Below are positions 16,714 through 25,098 of a stretch of DNA of 64,000 bases, one piece after another (within the stretch, counting starts at the first letter, position 1; each line of letters opens with the position of its first letter). The stretch is taken from positions 103,106 through 167,105 of the forward strand of contig SVEG01000007.1 in the NCBI GenBank assembly GCA_015057505.1. The letters are read 5' to 3'. Origin of the DNA: Lachnospiraceae bacterium. Lineage in GTDB: Bacteria; Bacillota; Clostridia; Lachnospirales; Lachnospiraceae. Position numbers and translations under genes: made by a program. Below the pieces are notes generated by a model that saw nothing but the letters and a program-made list of their open reading frames with translations, was not told where the DNA came from and did no database searches.

Positions 16714-17568
16714 CTATAAAATAGTTATTAATTCATTTTCCTTCTTCGGTCTTTGAATATTTTTAGAAAAGAACATTACTTCACTTGCATTCTTCTTTTC
16801 CTGCAAAGTATATTGTAATTCGAACTCAACCCTATCGACTTGAGCATACATATTCTTAATTTCATTTACATTGTCATATGTAACAATCCATTTACGTCTT
16901 TTCATTTTATCAATAATATGATTTGCCAAATTAGCATGATCACCATGGACATAAAAATTAGTATATAATCCTGGTCCTTTGCTATAATATGGAGGATCAA
17001 AAAAAGTAAATGCTTTTCGCGTCTTCAAAACCACTTGGTCAATAAAATCAAGAGCTTCCATATTATATAACTGTATTCTTTCTCTATATGACGCAATTTT
17101 CTTTATTTGTTCAATCAATTTTTCCTTATTAAAGCGACAATTTATACTATAATTTCCAGTCTGGTCTTTTCCTCCAATTGGCCCTGCTTTGTCAATAATT
17201 CCAGAACGATTTGTGCGATTTAAGAAAAAAGTAGAGAAACCTATTTCTAATGTGTTATGTAGTTCAAGATTATTTCGTATTTCTTTTTGTTGCTCCCATT
17301 CTTGAATGGTCACATCTGTATTCTGAATTAATTTTATAAAATCTTCTGTTCGATTTAGTACGCTATCCCAAAAGCAAAAAATGGTATAATCAAAATCATT
17401 AATAATCACTTTTTTGACAACATTGTTAATCAACAGTTCTAAGGCAATTGCCGTCCCACCACAAAAAGGCTCTATATACATGGTACAACCATTTTCTTTC
17501 ACTAGAGCTTCTACATACCTATATAATTTATACTTTCCACCTGGGTATCTTAGCGGAGACGGATTCAT
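16714..17568 (-). CDS. D12-class (Dam/DpnM-like) DNA adenine-N6 methyltransferase
   Basis: 284 residues from the ATG at 17568, which has GGAAGG seven bases upstream; the alternative TTG at 17583 lacks a site. SPLRYPGGKYKL at the N-terminus and EPFCGGTAIALELL form the AdoMet-binding motif I (Cys-Gly-Gly variant of FxGxG), and TFFDPPYYSKG is the catalytic DPPY motif. It methylates adenine in a short DNA target, which cannot be read from sequence. No restriction endonuclease gene accompanies it; instead the ParB-like and ATPase/TOPRIM genes follow. First gene of the operon, preceded by a recognisable promoter and an inverted repeat (17605-17656). Confidence 0.9.
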   Translation of the reverse strand: MNPSPLRYPGGKYKLYRYVEALVKENGCTMYIEPFCGGTAIALELLINNVVKKVIINDFDYTIFCFWDSVLNRTEDFIKLIQNTDVTIQEWEQQKEIRNNLELHNTLEIGFSTFFLNRTNRSGIIDKAGPIGGKDQTGNYSINCRFNKEKLIEQIKKIASYRERIQLYNMEALDFIDQVVLKTRKAFTFFDPPYYSKGPGLYTNFYVHGDHANLANHIIDKMKRRKWIVTYDNVNEIKNMYAQVDRVEFELQYTLQEKKNASEVMFFSKNIQRPKKENELITIL

Positions 17569-17604
17569 ACAATCACCTTCCAAAACAATATTTTCCCAAT
17601 TTTC

Positions 17605-17656
17605 ATTATAAACTATCGCTCAAAAACTGTCTATCTTTTTCACATCCTATTGTGAA
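17605..17656 (-). promoter_or_regulatory. Promoter and candidate operator of the methylase operon
   Basis: Minus strand: TAGACA (17633-17628), 17 bases, TATAAT (17610-17605). Five bases upstream of the -35 lies TTCACA-N6-TGTGAA (17639-17656), a perfect inverted repeat that could bind a regulator. Confidence 0.65.
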
Positions 17657-17855
17657 CTTCATATATATTACTACTACATATATTTTAACACACTAATCTT
17701 ACAATTCCCTTACAATATAAACATTAATTCGACATTTTTTTCTTTTTTGCTATTTTTTCTACGGCGACCGTTGTTATATGAATCACCTTGTTATTTAACG
17801 TATAACAAAGCTTAATAACTACTTCTTTATGCATATGTTATTTTTTTCAAAAATA

Positions 17856-17886
17856 ACGGCGATATATGCAATGCAGATAACGCCGT
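17856..17886 (-). terminator. Hairpin terminator after the acidic-tail protein gene
   Basis: ACGGCG (17856-17861) and CGCCGT (17881-17886) pair, and on the minus strand the stem is followed by TATTTTTG. The rest of 17657-17909 is AT-rich; a second small hairpin (GTTATTTTT and AAAAATAAC, 17837-17856) overlaps it. I see no gene there. Confidence 0.6.
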
Positions 17887-17909
17887 CATAATCTATATAT
17901 GTACTTTAT

Positions 17910-18482
17910 TTACTCTTCCTCAAAGAGTTCTGATTCTTCTTCCTCTAACCCTCCTTCCTCTGATTCTTCTTCGCTTTCTTCAAGCAGTTCCTCGTCCGCC
18001 TCTTCGTTCAGCTCCGCATCCAATTCTTCGCCTTCGTCGATGTCGACAGACAAAATATCGTCCTCTTCCGCAGTAGCTCTCATCTGAACAAGGAAGACAT
18101 CTTCACACAGCTCTCCATCATAGAAGGAACACGTGCTATGTTTTGTGAGATCAATATCAAATTGCTCAATAATAGCTTTCGTTAAAGCTGTGCAGTAAAT
18201 CATATATGTCTTATTACGAATAGAGACTTTATAACCAGCACCATGTCCATCACTAAAAACTAAATATTCATCTGTATAACTTACATTAACATAATCTGGA
18301 CTTCCTAAAGCTAAAAAAAGCTTTTTTGATAAAGAAACTCTCTTTCCCGCCTTATGCCATGTAATAGTAATCAATGCAGTCTTTCCTGCTTGTCTTTTAT
18401 AATCTACTAATCTCGCATTGTGCGTAACATCGAACTTCTTAACTGATGCTTTAATAACATCTAATTTATCTTTTTTTATCAT
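17910..18482 (-). CDS. Island protein with highly acidic C-terminal tail, unknown
   Basis: 190 residues. The first 130 are basic to neutral and look like a compact beta-rich domain (KRVSLSKKLFLALGSPDYVNV, YLVFSDGHGAGYKV). The last 55 are about half Glu/Asp, with runs such as EEESELFEEE at the end. It sits 19 bases downstream of the primase-helicase gene and after a good GGAGG, so it is probably co-transcribed and may act in island replication, as SSB-like proteins with acidic tails do, or mimic DNA. Not recognised as any named family. Confidence 0.6.
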   Translation of the reverse strand: MIKKDKLDVIKASVKKFDVTHNARLVDYKRQAGKTALITITWHKAGKRVSLSKKLFLALGSPDYVNVSYTDEYLVFSDGHGAGYKVSIRNKTYMIYCTALTKAIIEQFDIDLTKHSTCSFYDGELCEDVFLVQMRATAEEDDILSVDIDEGEELDAELNEEADEELLEESEEESEEGGLEEEESELFEEE

Positions 18483-18501
18483 TTTAAATGACCTCCTTCA
18501 T

Positions 18502-20766
18502 TTATGGTTGCATAATCTTTGTTTTCTTAACTTTCTTTCTTTTCTCTACTAATGCTAAATATTCATCAGACTGCTTATATTTAGTCTCATTTAAAACATA
18601 ACTTCCATCATTATAAAAAGTGATCTCTTTATAGTATCCGTTATTAATTTTGTCATATGTAATACCAACAGCTTTTAAATCAGCAGTAATATTACCAATT
18701 CTTCTAATTAGAGCTGACGGACTTTGAGGCATAGCTGCAACACCTTTACAAATTGTTTCAAACAATTCTGTTGCACTATAAGTTTTCTTATCAAACCTTT
18801 CCATTATACGCATAATTTCTTGTGCAACAGGATTTTCTTCTACTACTCGACAATTAATATCATGCTTATTTTGTTTAAATGCCTCTTCTACTTCATTTTG
18901 ACTCCAACCAAAAGCTATAGCAAATTTAATTGCAATTTCTTCAAAATCTAGTAACCTGATTTGGTGCTTTATAGGTGCGATATTTATATTAAAAACATCT
19001 TTTACAGCATTAAACAAGGCTCCAAGTATTTTGGGTTTTGCCGCATCAAAAGAATCTCGCAATTCCTTATCTGTTTTTCGTTCATTGCCTTCTATGCGCT
19101 CAAGATTAATAATAATGACTCTATCAAGTAAATCCTCCTTGTGTGTAAGTAAATTCAGTCCATTCAACACAAGTATAGTTTTTAAGTTACGCCTAACAGT
19201 TTCATTATTTGTATATAATTTTCTTTCTACCGAAGTGCCACCAGTAGCCGCCTGACACAACAAATCTCCAATACTGTTCTTAATTCCACCCATATTGTCG
19301 AATGCCATAAACAATTCTTTGCTAAGAACAATGCTTATGTCTCGTTCATTAGTTGGAAACCTACAAAGTCCTGTATGCTTTGGGCTCACCAAACTTTGAA
19401 GCCATTTGGTCGCTGTACTTTTTGCAGCGCCTTTCTCGCCGCCTATATATAAAATAGGATGAGAAACAGTCATCCCCATAAAGCAACTTCCCAAAAAGCC
19501 TAGCAACAATATCCAGTCTCGCTCCTCTTTAATATTAAAAAAAGGGGTTATCAATGCTCTCATTGAATTTGGCTGAGCCGTCAAGTCCGGCATTATTTGT
19601 ACAGCATCACTGTCACCATCTAAAAATACCTTACTCGGACAATCTACAATTTCTACTGCTTCATGTGTTACTTTTACAATCTGACCATCACCTAAATTAT
19701 AAAGAACCTTTTCATCTGTTGCGAAAATTCTGTGGCTAAGAAAAACAGCATCATTTTCTTGAGCTTCATCCAACATCATATTTCTAGCAGCATCAACAAC
19801 CTCCTGTGGAATATAACTCATTCCTGTGCACCTTCGAAGCCACTTTCTGATAGCACTTTCACATAAAATACTATTGATATCATATATCTTACTTGATGTA
19901 TTCAACCGTTCTTGTGCATATAAATTGTCATATTGATCACGAAAAACGTCAAAAAATTTCACCGATTCTTCACATACAGCATTAAAATCAAATTTTAGTT
20001 TTCCCTTGCTATCAAAATAAACAAGATTTGTTGCATAACCATATTTATCAATATATTCTGCAACTAACTTCCACGAATTTTTCTGACTAAAATCGAACTC
20101 GTCTATAACATCAGCATACCTATAAGGAAGACTATCCGTAGCTATACCCTTTGTCGATAATGTACCTGGTACCTTGAATATACGAGCTGGGTTAATAGTT
20201 TTACTATCAATATGTAAACCATTCTTAGCGAACTCATTATTTAATATGTAAATAAAATAACCTATTATGTCATCTAAATCCTCTGTAGTTTTTCTGTTCT
20301 TCATCGGTAATATAACATAAGCTCCATTACCCGAATTAGCTACACCTATATTTATAAAACCTGCATTTTCTAAGCAAGTTTTTATTTCCTTGGCAAGATT
20401 AAGTGCAGAAATATTTTCTTCTGTAGTAGCCAGCATCTTACCATCTGCATCTTTGCTTTCTTTATTTTTAGACGCAACATCTATATCGAGAACAATATAT
20501 CTCAGTTTTTCAATATTTTCATCTTTGAGACCCTTGCCTTTTTCAATTTTTTTAAACTGATTATGTGGAAATGTCTTTTTACTGTTGTCATCAATAATCT
20601 GTGCATTGAAGTAAAGCGTTATGTCATCAGATAAATTATTTAAACTATTTTCTAACTTGTCTCGATCATCGAAAAAACCATGAACATTCGCATTTGTTTT
20701 TAAAGTTCGAATATACATCATATGACCGACACTATCAAAGAATTTAAGTATGTCTTCTCTTTTCAT
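18502..20766 (-). CDS. Primase-helicase (AEP-like primase plus SF3/D5-type ATPase)
   Basis: 754 residues. The N-terminal 210 residues have the layout of an archaeo-eukaryotic-type primase: YIVLDIDVAS (D94, D96), SGNGAYVILP (145-154) and NPARIFKVPGTLSTKG (192-207). The C-terminal half is an ATPase with Walker A GGEKGAAKST (442-451), a Walker B-like ELFMAFDNMGG and a sensor region ending in a winged-helix-like tail. Such fusions replicate phage satellites, integrated plasmids and related islands. It would start replication of the excised element. GGAGG lies eight bases before the ATG. Confidence 0.85.
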   Translation of the reverse strand: MKREDILKFFDSVGHMMYIRTLKTNANVHGFFDDRDKLENSLNNLSDDITLYFNAQIIDDNSKKTFPHNQFKKIEKGKGLKDENIEKLRYIVLDIDVASKNKESKDADGKMLATTEENISALNLAKEIKTCLENAGFINIGVANSGNGAYVILPMKNRKTTEDLDDIIGYFIYILNNEFAKNGLHIDSKTINPARIFKVPGTLSTKGIATDSLPYRYADVIDEFDFSQKNSWKLVAEYIDKYGYATNLVYFDSKGKLKFDFNAVCEESVKFFDVFRDQYDNLYAQERLNTSSKIYDINSILCESAIRKWLRRCTGMSYIPQEVVDAARNMMLDEAQENDAVFLSHRIFATDEKVLYNLGDGQIVKVTHEAVEIVDCPSKVFLDGDSDAVQIMPDLTAQPNSMRALITPFFNIKEERDWILLLGFLGSCFMGMTVSHPILYIGGEKGAAKSTATKWLQSLVSPKHTGLCRFPTNERDISIVLSKELFMAFDNMGGIKNSIGDLLCQAATGGTSVERKLYTNNETVRRNLKTILVLNGLNLLTHKEDLLDRVIIINLERIEGNERKTDKELRDSFDAAKPKILGALFNAVKDVFNINIAPIKHQIRLLDFEEIAIKFAIAFGWSQNEVEEAFKQNKHDINCRVVEENPVAQEIMRIMERFDKKTYSATELFETICKGVAAMPQSPSALIRRIGNITADLKAVGITYDKINNGYYKEITFYNDGSYVLNETKYKQSDEYLALVEKRKKVKKTKIMQP

Positions 20767-21030
20767 AGAACCTATACCTCCTTACTAAATTAATATTGTT
20801 TTTATAACTGCATTTAAGTTTTATATTTTTTAATTGACACATATCTAATTCACCTCCTTTCTCTTTCTTTACTAATATTGTAAGGGATACTAATTCACAT
20901 TGGAATTGTGGCTGAAATAAGGGAGATAAAGACTCTTTATATTATCAGAACAGCTAAGAAACGCAATTTAATGTAATGACACTATTTAACACAAATGGCG
21001 TCTATGAATTTCACAAAAATAATTTTAAAT

Positions 21031-21090
21031 AAAAATGCCGACAATACCGTCAGCTATTTTTGTCATATTTACGGCATTGTCGACATTTTT
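21031..21090. repeat. Long hairpin (20-base arms) upstream of the primase-helicase gene
   Basis: Arms 21031-21050 and 21071-21090 pair at 18 of 20 positions around a 20-base loop. It lies 76 bases downstream of the 301-residue protein gene on the minus strand, so it may simply be its terminator, but its length and place before the replication gene also fit an island origin. The rest of 20767-21165 is AT-rich with no supported gene; a second GGAGG (20852-20857) precedes only a 32-codon frame that overlaps the primase start. Confidence 0.5.
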
Positions 21091-21165
21091 CAAACAAGTT
21101 TTTTGTGTGAAGCTCTACCTCATAATGTAACATAGAAAAAGAATAAATTTTTTCATTCTTATACT

Positions 21166-22071
21166 TTAGTCACATATTACTAAAGGTTCATATACATTGT
21201 TTCGTTTTAAATATTGATAAACATACTCTGCATATTTACAACTTCTCTTTATGCAAACTTTCTTAATTTTATTTTCACTTTCCAAAGTCGTTTTTAATAT
21301 ATAACTTATAGTATTTACCCATTGGTCTAACAAATAACAATCACTTTCTAATAAAACTTCCTCATAAGGTGCTATGGGTGCACCATATACCCTCAATGTA
21401 AAACTATATTTTGGAAGCACACCTTTATACAAGCTCTTATTTAGTCCGAGTTTCTTTGAAAATTCCCATTCTAAAACTATATTACCTTTTTTGTTTCCTT
21501 TTGAATGTATTACGCTAAAATCAAAATTATTAAACTCGGCTAAAACTGGTCTGACTGTATTTTCGGTACATTCATATCCCCACCATTCTTTCAGTCTTTT
21601 TTGTAAATTTCCTACAGTCCACATCTCTGTGTGTTTGACAGTTTTTGCACCCTCTTTAATGTTTTCTTTAAGACTTTGTCTATCATACTTGGGATATGGA
21701 TGATAATACAAAAATAACTTTACGATTTCTCTTTTTGATAATATTATCTCCAAATTATAACTGTTTTTGTATTTCTCATAATAGTCTCTTAACGTTCGTC
21801 CCTGTACTTTATTGTATACCTCTGTTCTACTATTTATATAGGCACAAAACTTCTCTGGAGACTTGCTAATATCTGCTCTAACCTCTCTCGGAATATCAAT
21901 ATACTTTGTATCATATTCCTCTTGTGGCTGTGTCTTTAAAAATATGTAAACATAAAGCAATAAAGCTTTGGAGCAATCAACATATCCATGTAGCTCCATC
22001 AAAGCATCTAAATCGTCTTTTAATCCTTTTAACTTATCATTAAAATTATCATACTGTCTTTTTTCAAACAT
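21166..22071 (-). CDS. Hypothetical island protein, 301 residues
   Basis: I do not recognise the family. It is soluble, charged and predicted helical in the N-terminal half (MFEKRQYDNFNDKLKGLKDDLDALMELHGYVDCSK), with a middle KxxEWWGYECTENTVRPVLAEF region that resembles a winged-helix DNA-binding unit, and a beta-rich C-terminus. AAGGGGAA provides the ribosome-binding site. It lies upstream of the primase-helicase gene and downstream of the integrase in transcription order, so a role in replication initiation or regulation of the island is possible. Confidence 0.6.
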   Translation of the reverse strand: MFEKRQYDNFNDKLKGLKDDLDALMELHGYVDCSKALLLYVYIFLKTQPQEEYDTKYIDIPREVRADISKSPEKFCAYINSRTEVYNKVQGRTLRDYYEKYKNSYNLEIILSKREIVKLFLYYHPYPKYDRQSLKENIKEGAKTVKHTEMWTVGNLQKRLKEWWGYECTENTVRPVLAEFNNFDFSVIHSKGNKKGNIVLEWEFSKKLGLNKSLYKGVLPKYSFTLRVYGAPIAPYEEVLLESDCYLLDQWVNTISYILKTTLESENKIKKVCIKRSCKYAEYVYQYLKRNNVYEPLVICD

Positions 22072-22330
22072 AACTATTCCCCTTTCTATAATTTAAAAAT
22101 GCTTAAAATCACGTTTTTCTTATATTACTTTACTGCAATATAATTGTACTATATATATTTCTAAGACTCTATTCGCAAAACACCTAAAAATTAACATAAT
22201 CAGATAATTCTAAATCTAAGTCACTTGGCGACCATGTCGTCGCCAAAAGTGCTTCTAGTGCCTTCAAGCCACTTAGCGATATTACACAAAAAAATATTAA
22301 TCAACTAATACTTGCAAAATACATCTGGAA

Positions 22331-22358
22331 GTAAGAAGTTCGTTACAGAACTTCTTAC
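22331..22358. repeat. Perfect 11-bp inverted repeat downstream of the integrase gene
   Basis: GTAAGAAGTTC (22331-22341) and GAACTTCTTAC (22348-22358) around a six-base loop, 20 bases after the integrase stop. No T run follows, so a protein site is as likely as a terminator. Another hairpin, CACTTGGCGAC with GTCGCCAAAAGTG, is at 22222-22251. The remainder of 22072-22377 holds no gene I can support. Confidence 0.5.
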
Positions 22359-22377
22359 CCCGGTGCATTAAATAAAA

Positions 22378-23559
22378 CTAAATGTTAACTGCCTTGTCTA
22401 AGATTGCTGACATAATATCTACTGTAGCTTGTTCCATAGCCTTAGTTGTATGAGTATAAATATTAGACGTTATCTGTGTATCTGAATGACCAGCTCTTGT
22501 ACTTACTGCTTTTACATTTGCACCTGCTTCAATCTGCAAACTTATTCCTGTATGACGTAGTGCATGAAGTGATATATCAGGTAATCCTGCATCAGACAGA
22601 GTCCTCTTGAATTTTCTATAGAAACTCTTAGGTAACCACGGTTTCCCATTATCCATAAAAATAACCCTGTTGGAATTTTCAAAGTCAGGTGTTTTGAACT
22701 TACACTCTTTATACCTAGCTTTTTCCCTCCTAAGAAGTTTCATCGTCTTTTCAGTCAACTTAATTGCCCGTATGCTAGAATAACTTTTGGGTGTAGTTAA
22801 CTCAAGCTTCTCATAACCCTCAACCCAATTCTTTCGAATCTTGATAATAGAGTTTTCAAAGTCAACATCATCCCATGTAAGCCCTAAAGCTTCACCTCGT
22901 CTTAGCGTACCGTCTATTATCAATGAATACCAACACTCCTGTGGTGTACCTTTAACATACTTTAATAACTTTTGTACTTCTTCCCTTGACAAAATAACTG
23001 TCTTTTCTTCATCTAGGTTTTTTCTTGGTCTTGGTATTTTTGTTCCATCTACAGGATTACTTGTTATGTATTTTAACTCTACTGCCTTTCTCATAAAAAT
23101 ACTTAAGTCTCGCCTAATATCAACAATAGTTCTGTGACTCAACGGTCTTTCACTAAGAGAACTTTTTACTACAAGGTCATTTATAAACTCCTGAATCATT
23201 GTTGTCGTAACAACATGAAGTTTATACTTTCCTAACACTTTGCAAATATATTTGCTAGTCATTATATAATCCTTATATGTAGTTGCTTTCACATGTGGCT
23301 TACAATATTTAGGAAGATATTCTTCATATATAAAATTTTCTAATGTCATCTGACTGGGCGGCACAAAGGTTCCTAACACAAATTCTGCCAAGGACTTCTG
23401 CAACAGATCTTCTGCTTCTTCCCTTGTGTCCGCCCTTAGAAAAATCTCTTTCTTTTTATTCTTGTAATCTCGTCCCAAATATAAGATTACCTGATAAAAA
23501 GCTACTTCTCCTTTTGAATTATATCGTTCTCTTATTCTTCCTGTCGGTTGCTTATCCAT
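22378..23559 (-). CDS. int: Tyrosine site-specific integrase of the island
   Basis: 393 residues from the ATG at 23559, with AGGAGG eight bases upstream (the TTG at 23565 is rejected). N-terminal AP2-like arm-binding domain (about 1-60), SAM-like core-binding domain (about 70-165), then the catalytic domain with Arg in DGTLRRGEALGL (R220), H-x-x-R in LHALRHTG (H332, R335), His in AGHSD (H358) and the nucleophile Tyr in SNIYTHTT (Y368). All active-site residues are present. It should recombine the 94-bp att repeats at tRNA-Lys. Related to the Tn916/phage integrase branch of Firmicutes. Confidence 0.95.
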   Translation of the reverse strand: MDKQPTGRIRERYNSKGEVAFYQVILYLGRDYKNKKKEIFLRADTREEAEDLLQKSLAEFVLGTFVPPSQMTLENFIYEEYLPKYCKPHVKATTYKDYIMTSKYICKVLGKYKLHVVTTTMIQEFINDLVVKSSLSERPLSHRTIVDIRRDLSIFMRKAVELKYITSNPVDGTKIPRPRKNLDEEKTVILSREEVQKLLKYVKGTPQECWYSLIIDGTLRRGEALGLTWDDVDFENSIIKIRKNWVEGYEKLELTTPKSYSSIRAIKLTEKTMKLLRREKARYKECKFKTPDFENSNRVIFMDNGKPWLPKSFYRKFKRTLSDAGLPDISLHALRHTGISLQIEAGANVKAVSTRAGHSDTQITSNIYTHTTKAMEQATVDIMSAILDKAVNI

Positions 23560-23710
23560 ATACAATACCTCCTTTCTTTTTTATACTTATATTTTGCATT
23601 TTTCGTATCAATCTGTATATTTCTGTTATCAGGAGCCATTTATCGAGGATATGTTTGACAAAAAACTCCCTTATCCTCAAAATTATGTAATACATACTTA
23701 TTCCTTACAA

Positions 23711-23742
23711 AAAAAAGAGAGAAAAACATAAGTTTTTCTCTC
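23711..23742 (-). terminator. Terminator of the DUF5688 operon
   Basis: GAGAGAAAAAC (23717-23727) pairs perfectly with GTTTTTCTCTC (23732-23742), four-base loop; on the minus strand it is followed directly by eight T. Confidence 0.9.
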
Positions 23743-23754
23743 TCCTCACAATGT

Positions 23755-23895
23755 CTAAAGCTTCACTGCCGATGTGCTTTTTAAGTTTTTCCCTGTTTTA
23801 CAAATTGAATATACAGTAATGCTTGCTATCGTTCCTGTAATAAATGATTGCATTGTTGTTCCTGCAACAGCTGTCGCTATAGCTGTAAATAACAT
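23755..23895 (-). CDS. 46-residue hydrophobic peptide
   Basis: ATG at 23895 preceded by AAGGAG at good spacing. The peptide begins MLFTAIATAVAGTTM and is hydrophobic for its first 33 residues (one or two short membrane segments), then ends in a basic KTGKNLKSTSAVKL tail. It is the last gene before the terminator at 23711-23742 and lies 20 bases after the 25-residue frame. The strong ribosome-binding site and operon position make it likely real. Holin-like, toxin-like or membrane-anchor roles are all possible. Confidence 0.6.
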   Translation of the reverse strand: MLFTAIATAVAGTTMQSFITGTIASITVYSICKTGKNLKSTSAVKL

Positions 23896-23915
23896 ATCTT
23901 ATAATCTCCTTCCTA

Positions 23916-23993
23916 TTAGCTAAATAATGTTTCACATACACAAATGAGACCTACACCAAAAGCAGCCCCTAAGATAAATGGTGTATACTCCAT
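23916..23993 (-). CDS. 25-residue hydrophobic peptide
   Basis: Starts one base after the stop of the 131-residue gene, with AGGAGG eight bases upstream, so it is tightly coupled. The peptide MEYTPFILGAAFGVGLICVC plus five residues is almost wholly apolar and would form a single membrane helix. Too short for most gene finders. Confidence 0.5.
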   Translation of the reverse strand: MEYTPFILGAAFGVGLICVCETLFS

Positions 23994-23994
23994 G

Positions 23995-24390
23995 TTATAT
24001 TCCTCCTTCCTTTATTGGATAAATAACAACTATCTGAAAGTCTGTCATAATAAAAAGCTTGCTAATCCACTCAGTTTTTTTATGCTCCTCGTCTTGGTAG
24101 GAACATAGAATCTCTCTGCTTTCATACTCTTCTGAGTCTATGTTATAGTAATCTAACAGTTCTTTCAGATAGGTATTGTCGGGTTTTACTTCATGGTCGA
24201 AGAATACTACAAAGCCTCCTCTATAATCAGGATTGTGATTTCCTTTATAACATCTTTCTAATGTATCTACTGCAAAAGAAACTGCCTTTACTACTGGTCT
24301 TAGCTTTTCAAGTATTTTCTCCCCTTGAGATTCTAACAACCAGCAATAAAGGCATCGCAAATCTACGGCATTTGAAATTTTATAGTACAT
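23995..24390 (-). CDS. Hypothetical operon protein, 131 residues
   Basis: I do not recognise a family. It is a soluble alpha/beta-looking protein with two early cysteines (LRCLYCWLLE), a YRGGFVVFFDHEV segment and a hydrophobic strand near the end (FQIVVIYPI). It lies six bases downstream of the DUF1643-like gene and one base upstream of the 25-residue peptide, so it belongs to the same transcript. Confidence 0.6.
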   Translation of the reverse strand: MYYKISNAVDLRCLYCWLLESQGEKILEKLRPVVKAVSFAVDTLERCYKGNHNPDYRGGFVVFFDHEVKPDNTYLKELLDYYNIDSEEYESREILCSYQDEEHKKTEWISKLFIMTDFQIVVIYPIKEGGI

Positions 24391-24396
24391 AATAAT

Positions 24397-25098
24397 TTAA
24401 CCCTTTCCCTCCATATTATCTTTTGTATTCTCTGTTTCTTTAATATTCGCCTCCTCATCAGATTTCTTCTTTCCGGATATTTTCTTCTGTTGAGCTTTCA
24501 TGGCATTTTCGCTCTCCGGCTTTCCGAATGATGTGGGCGGAGCATATTCTGCCAGCTTCCAACGTGTCTGTGCATTTCTGATACCAAGATAGAGCGGATG
24601 AACCGCATCAATATTATCAAAAGCCAAGTAATCACTTGTTATCTGATAAAGCCTGCTATTTGGATGATATTCACGAAACATCTTTATTATCCTCTCTTTT
24701 GTTTGATTAGCTGCCTTTGAAGTAGCCATACTTGAACCCCATGCCACAATAAAAATATATGACTCAAAATCTTTCTCTTTCATGACACCTTCAATATATT
24801 TTAGATTCTCTTCATCTACAGTCAAATTTCTACAACTCAATTTTGCTCCCTTAACTATCTTGGAGAATAAGTTTATAATTCTCACGCTTGATAAGTTAAG
24901 GTCTTTCATATGATTGAGCAAATGTAAAGTAGTGGTATCCAACTTAAATATGTCTGCACCTGAAAATGAAGGGTAAAGGGTCAATAATAGAGCCTTATCC
25001 CCTCTAACATTTTGTAGCGTCCTTACTACCTCATAATTGTATAGTCCATCATCAGAATTAACCATAGTAGTAACTAATGTGCTTGTAAACTTTTTCAT
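24397..25098 (-). CDS. DUF1643-like protein
   Basis: 233 residues. The pattern R-T-L...GDKALLLTLYPSFSGAD, then VRIINLFSKI, YIFIVAWGSSM and the closing DNIDAVHPLYLG...WKLAEY matches my memory of DUF1643 (RxLxRxW...NPSxAD...VNLF...W...HPLYL). The last 40 residues are a Lys/Glu-rich disordered tail. Its start overlaps the DUF5688 stop by four bases, so the genes are translationally coupled. DUF1643 proteins have no settled function and occur often in phages and islands. Confidence 0.6.
   Translation of the reverse strand: MKKFTSTLVTTMVNSDDGLYNYEVVRTLQNVRGDKALLLTLYPSFSGADIFKLDTTTLHLLNHMKDLNLSSVRIINLFSKIVKGAKLSCRNLTVDEENLKYIEGVMKEKDFESYIFIVAWGSSMATSKAANQTKERIIKMFREYHPNSRLYQITSDYLAFDNIDAVHPLYLGIRNAQTRWKLAEYAPPTSFGKPESENAMKAQQKKISGKKKSDEEANIKETENTKDNMEGKG

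Noticed and set aside
17899..18087. Serine-rich plus-strand frame
   Set aside because: Antisense of the Glu-rich tail of the 190-residue island protein.
20744..20842. 32-codon frame (MCQLKNIKLKC...) behind a second GGAGG upstream of the primase-helicase
   Set aside because: Good ribosome-binding site, but it overlaps the primase start in another frame and ends inside it; could be a leader peptide but evidence is too thin.
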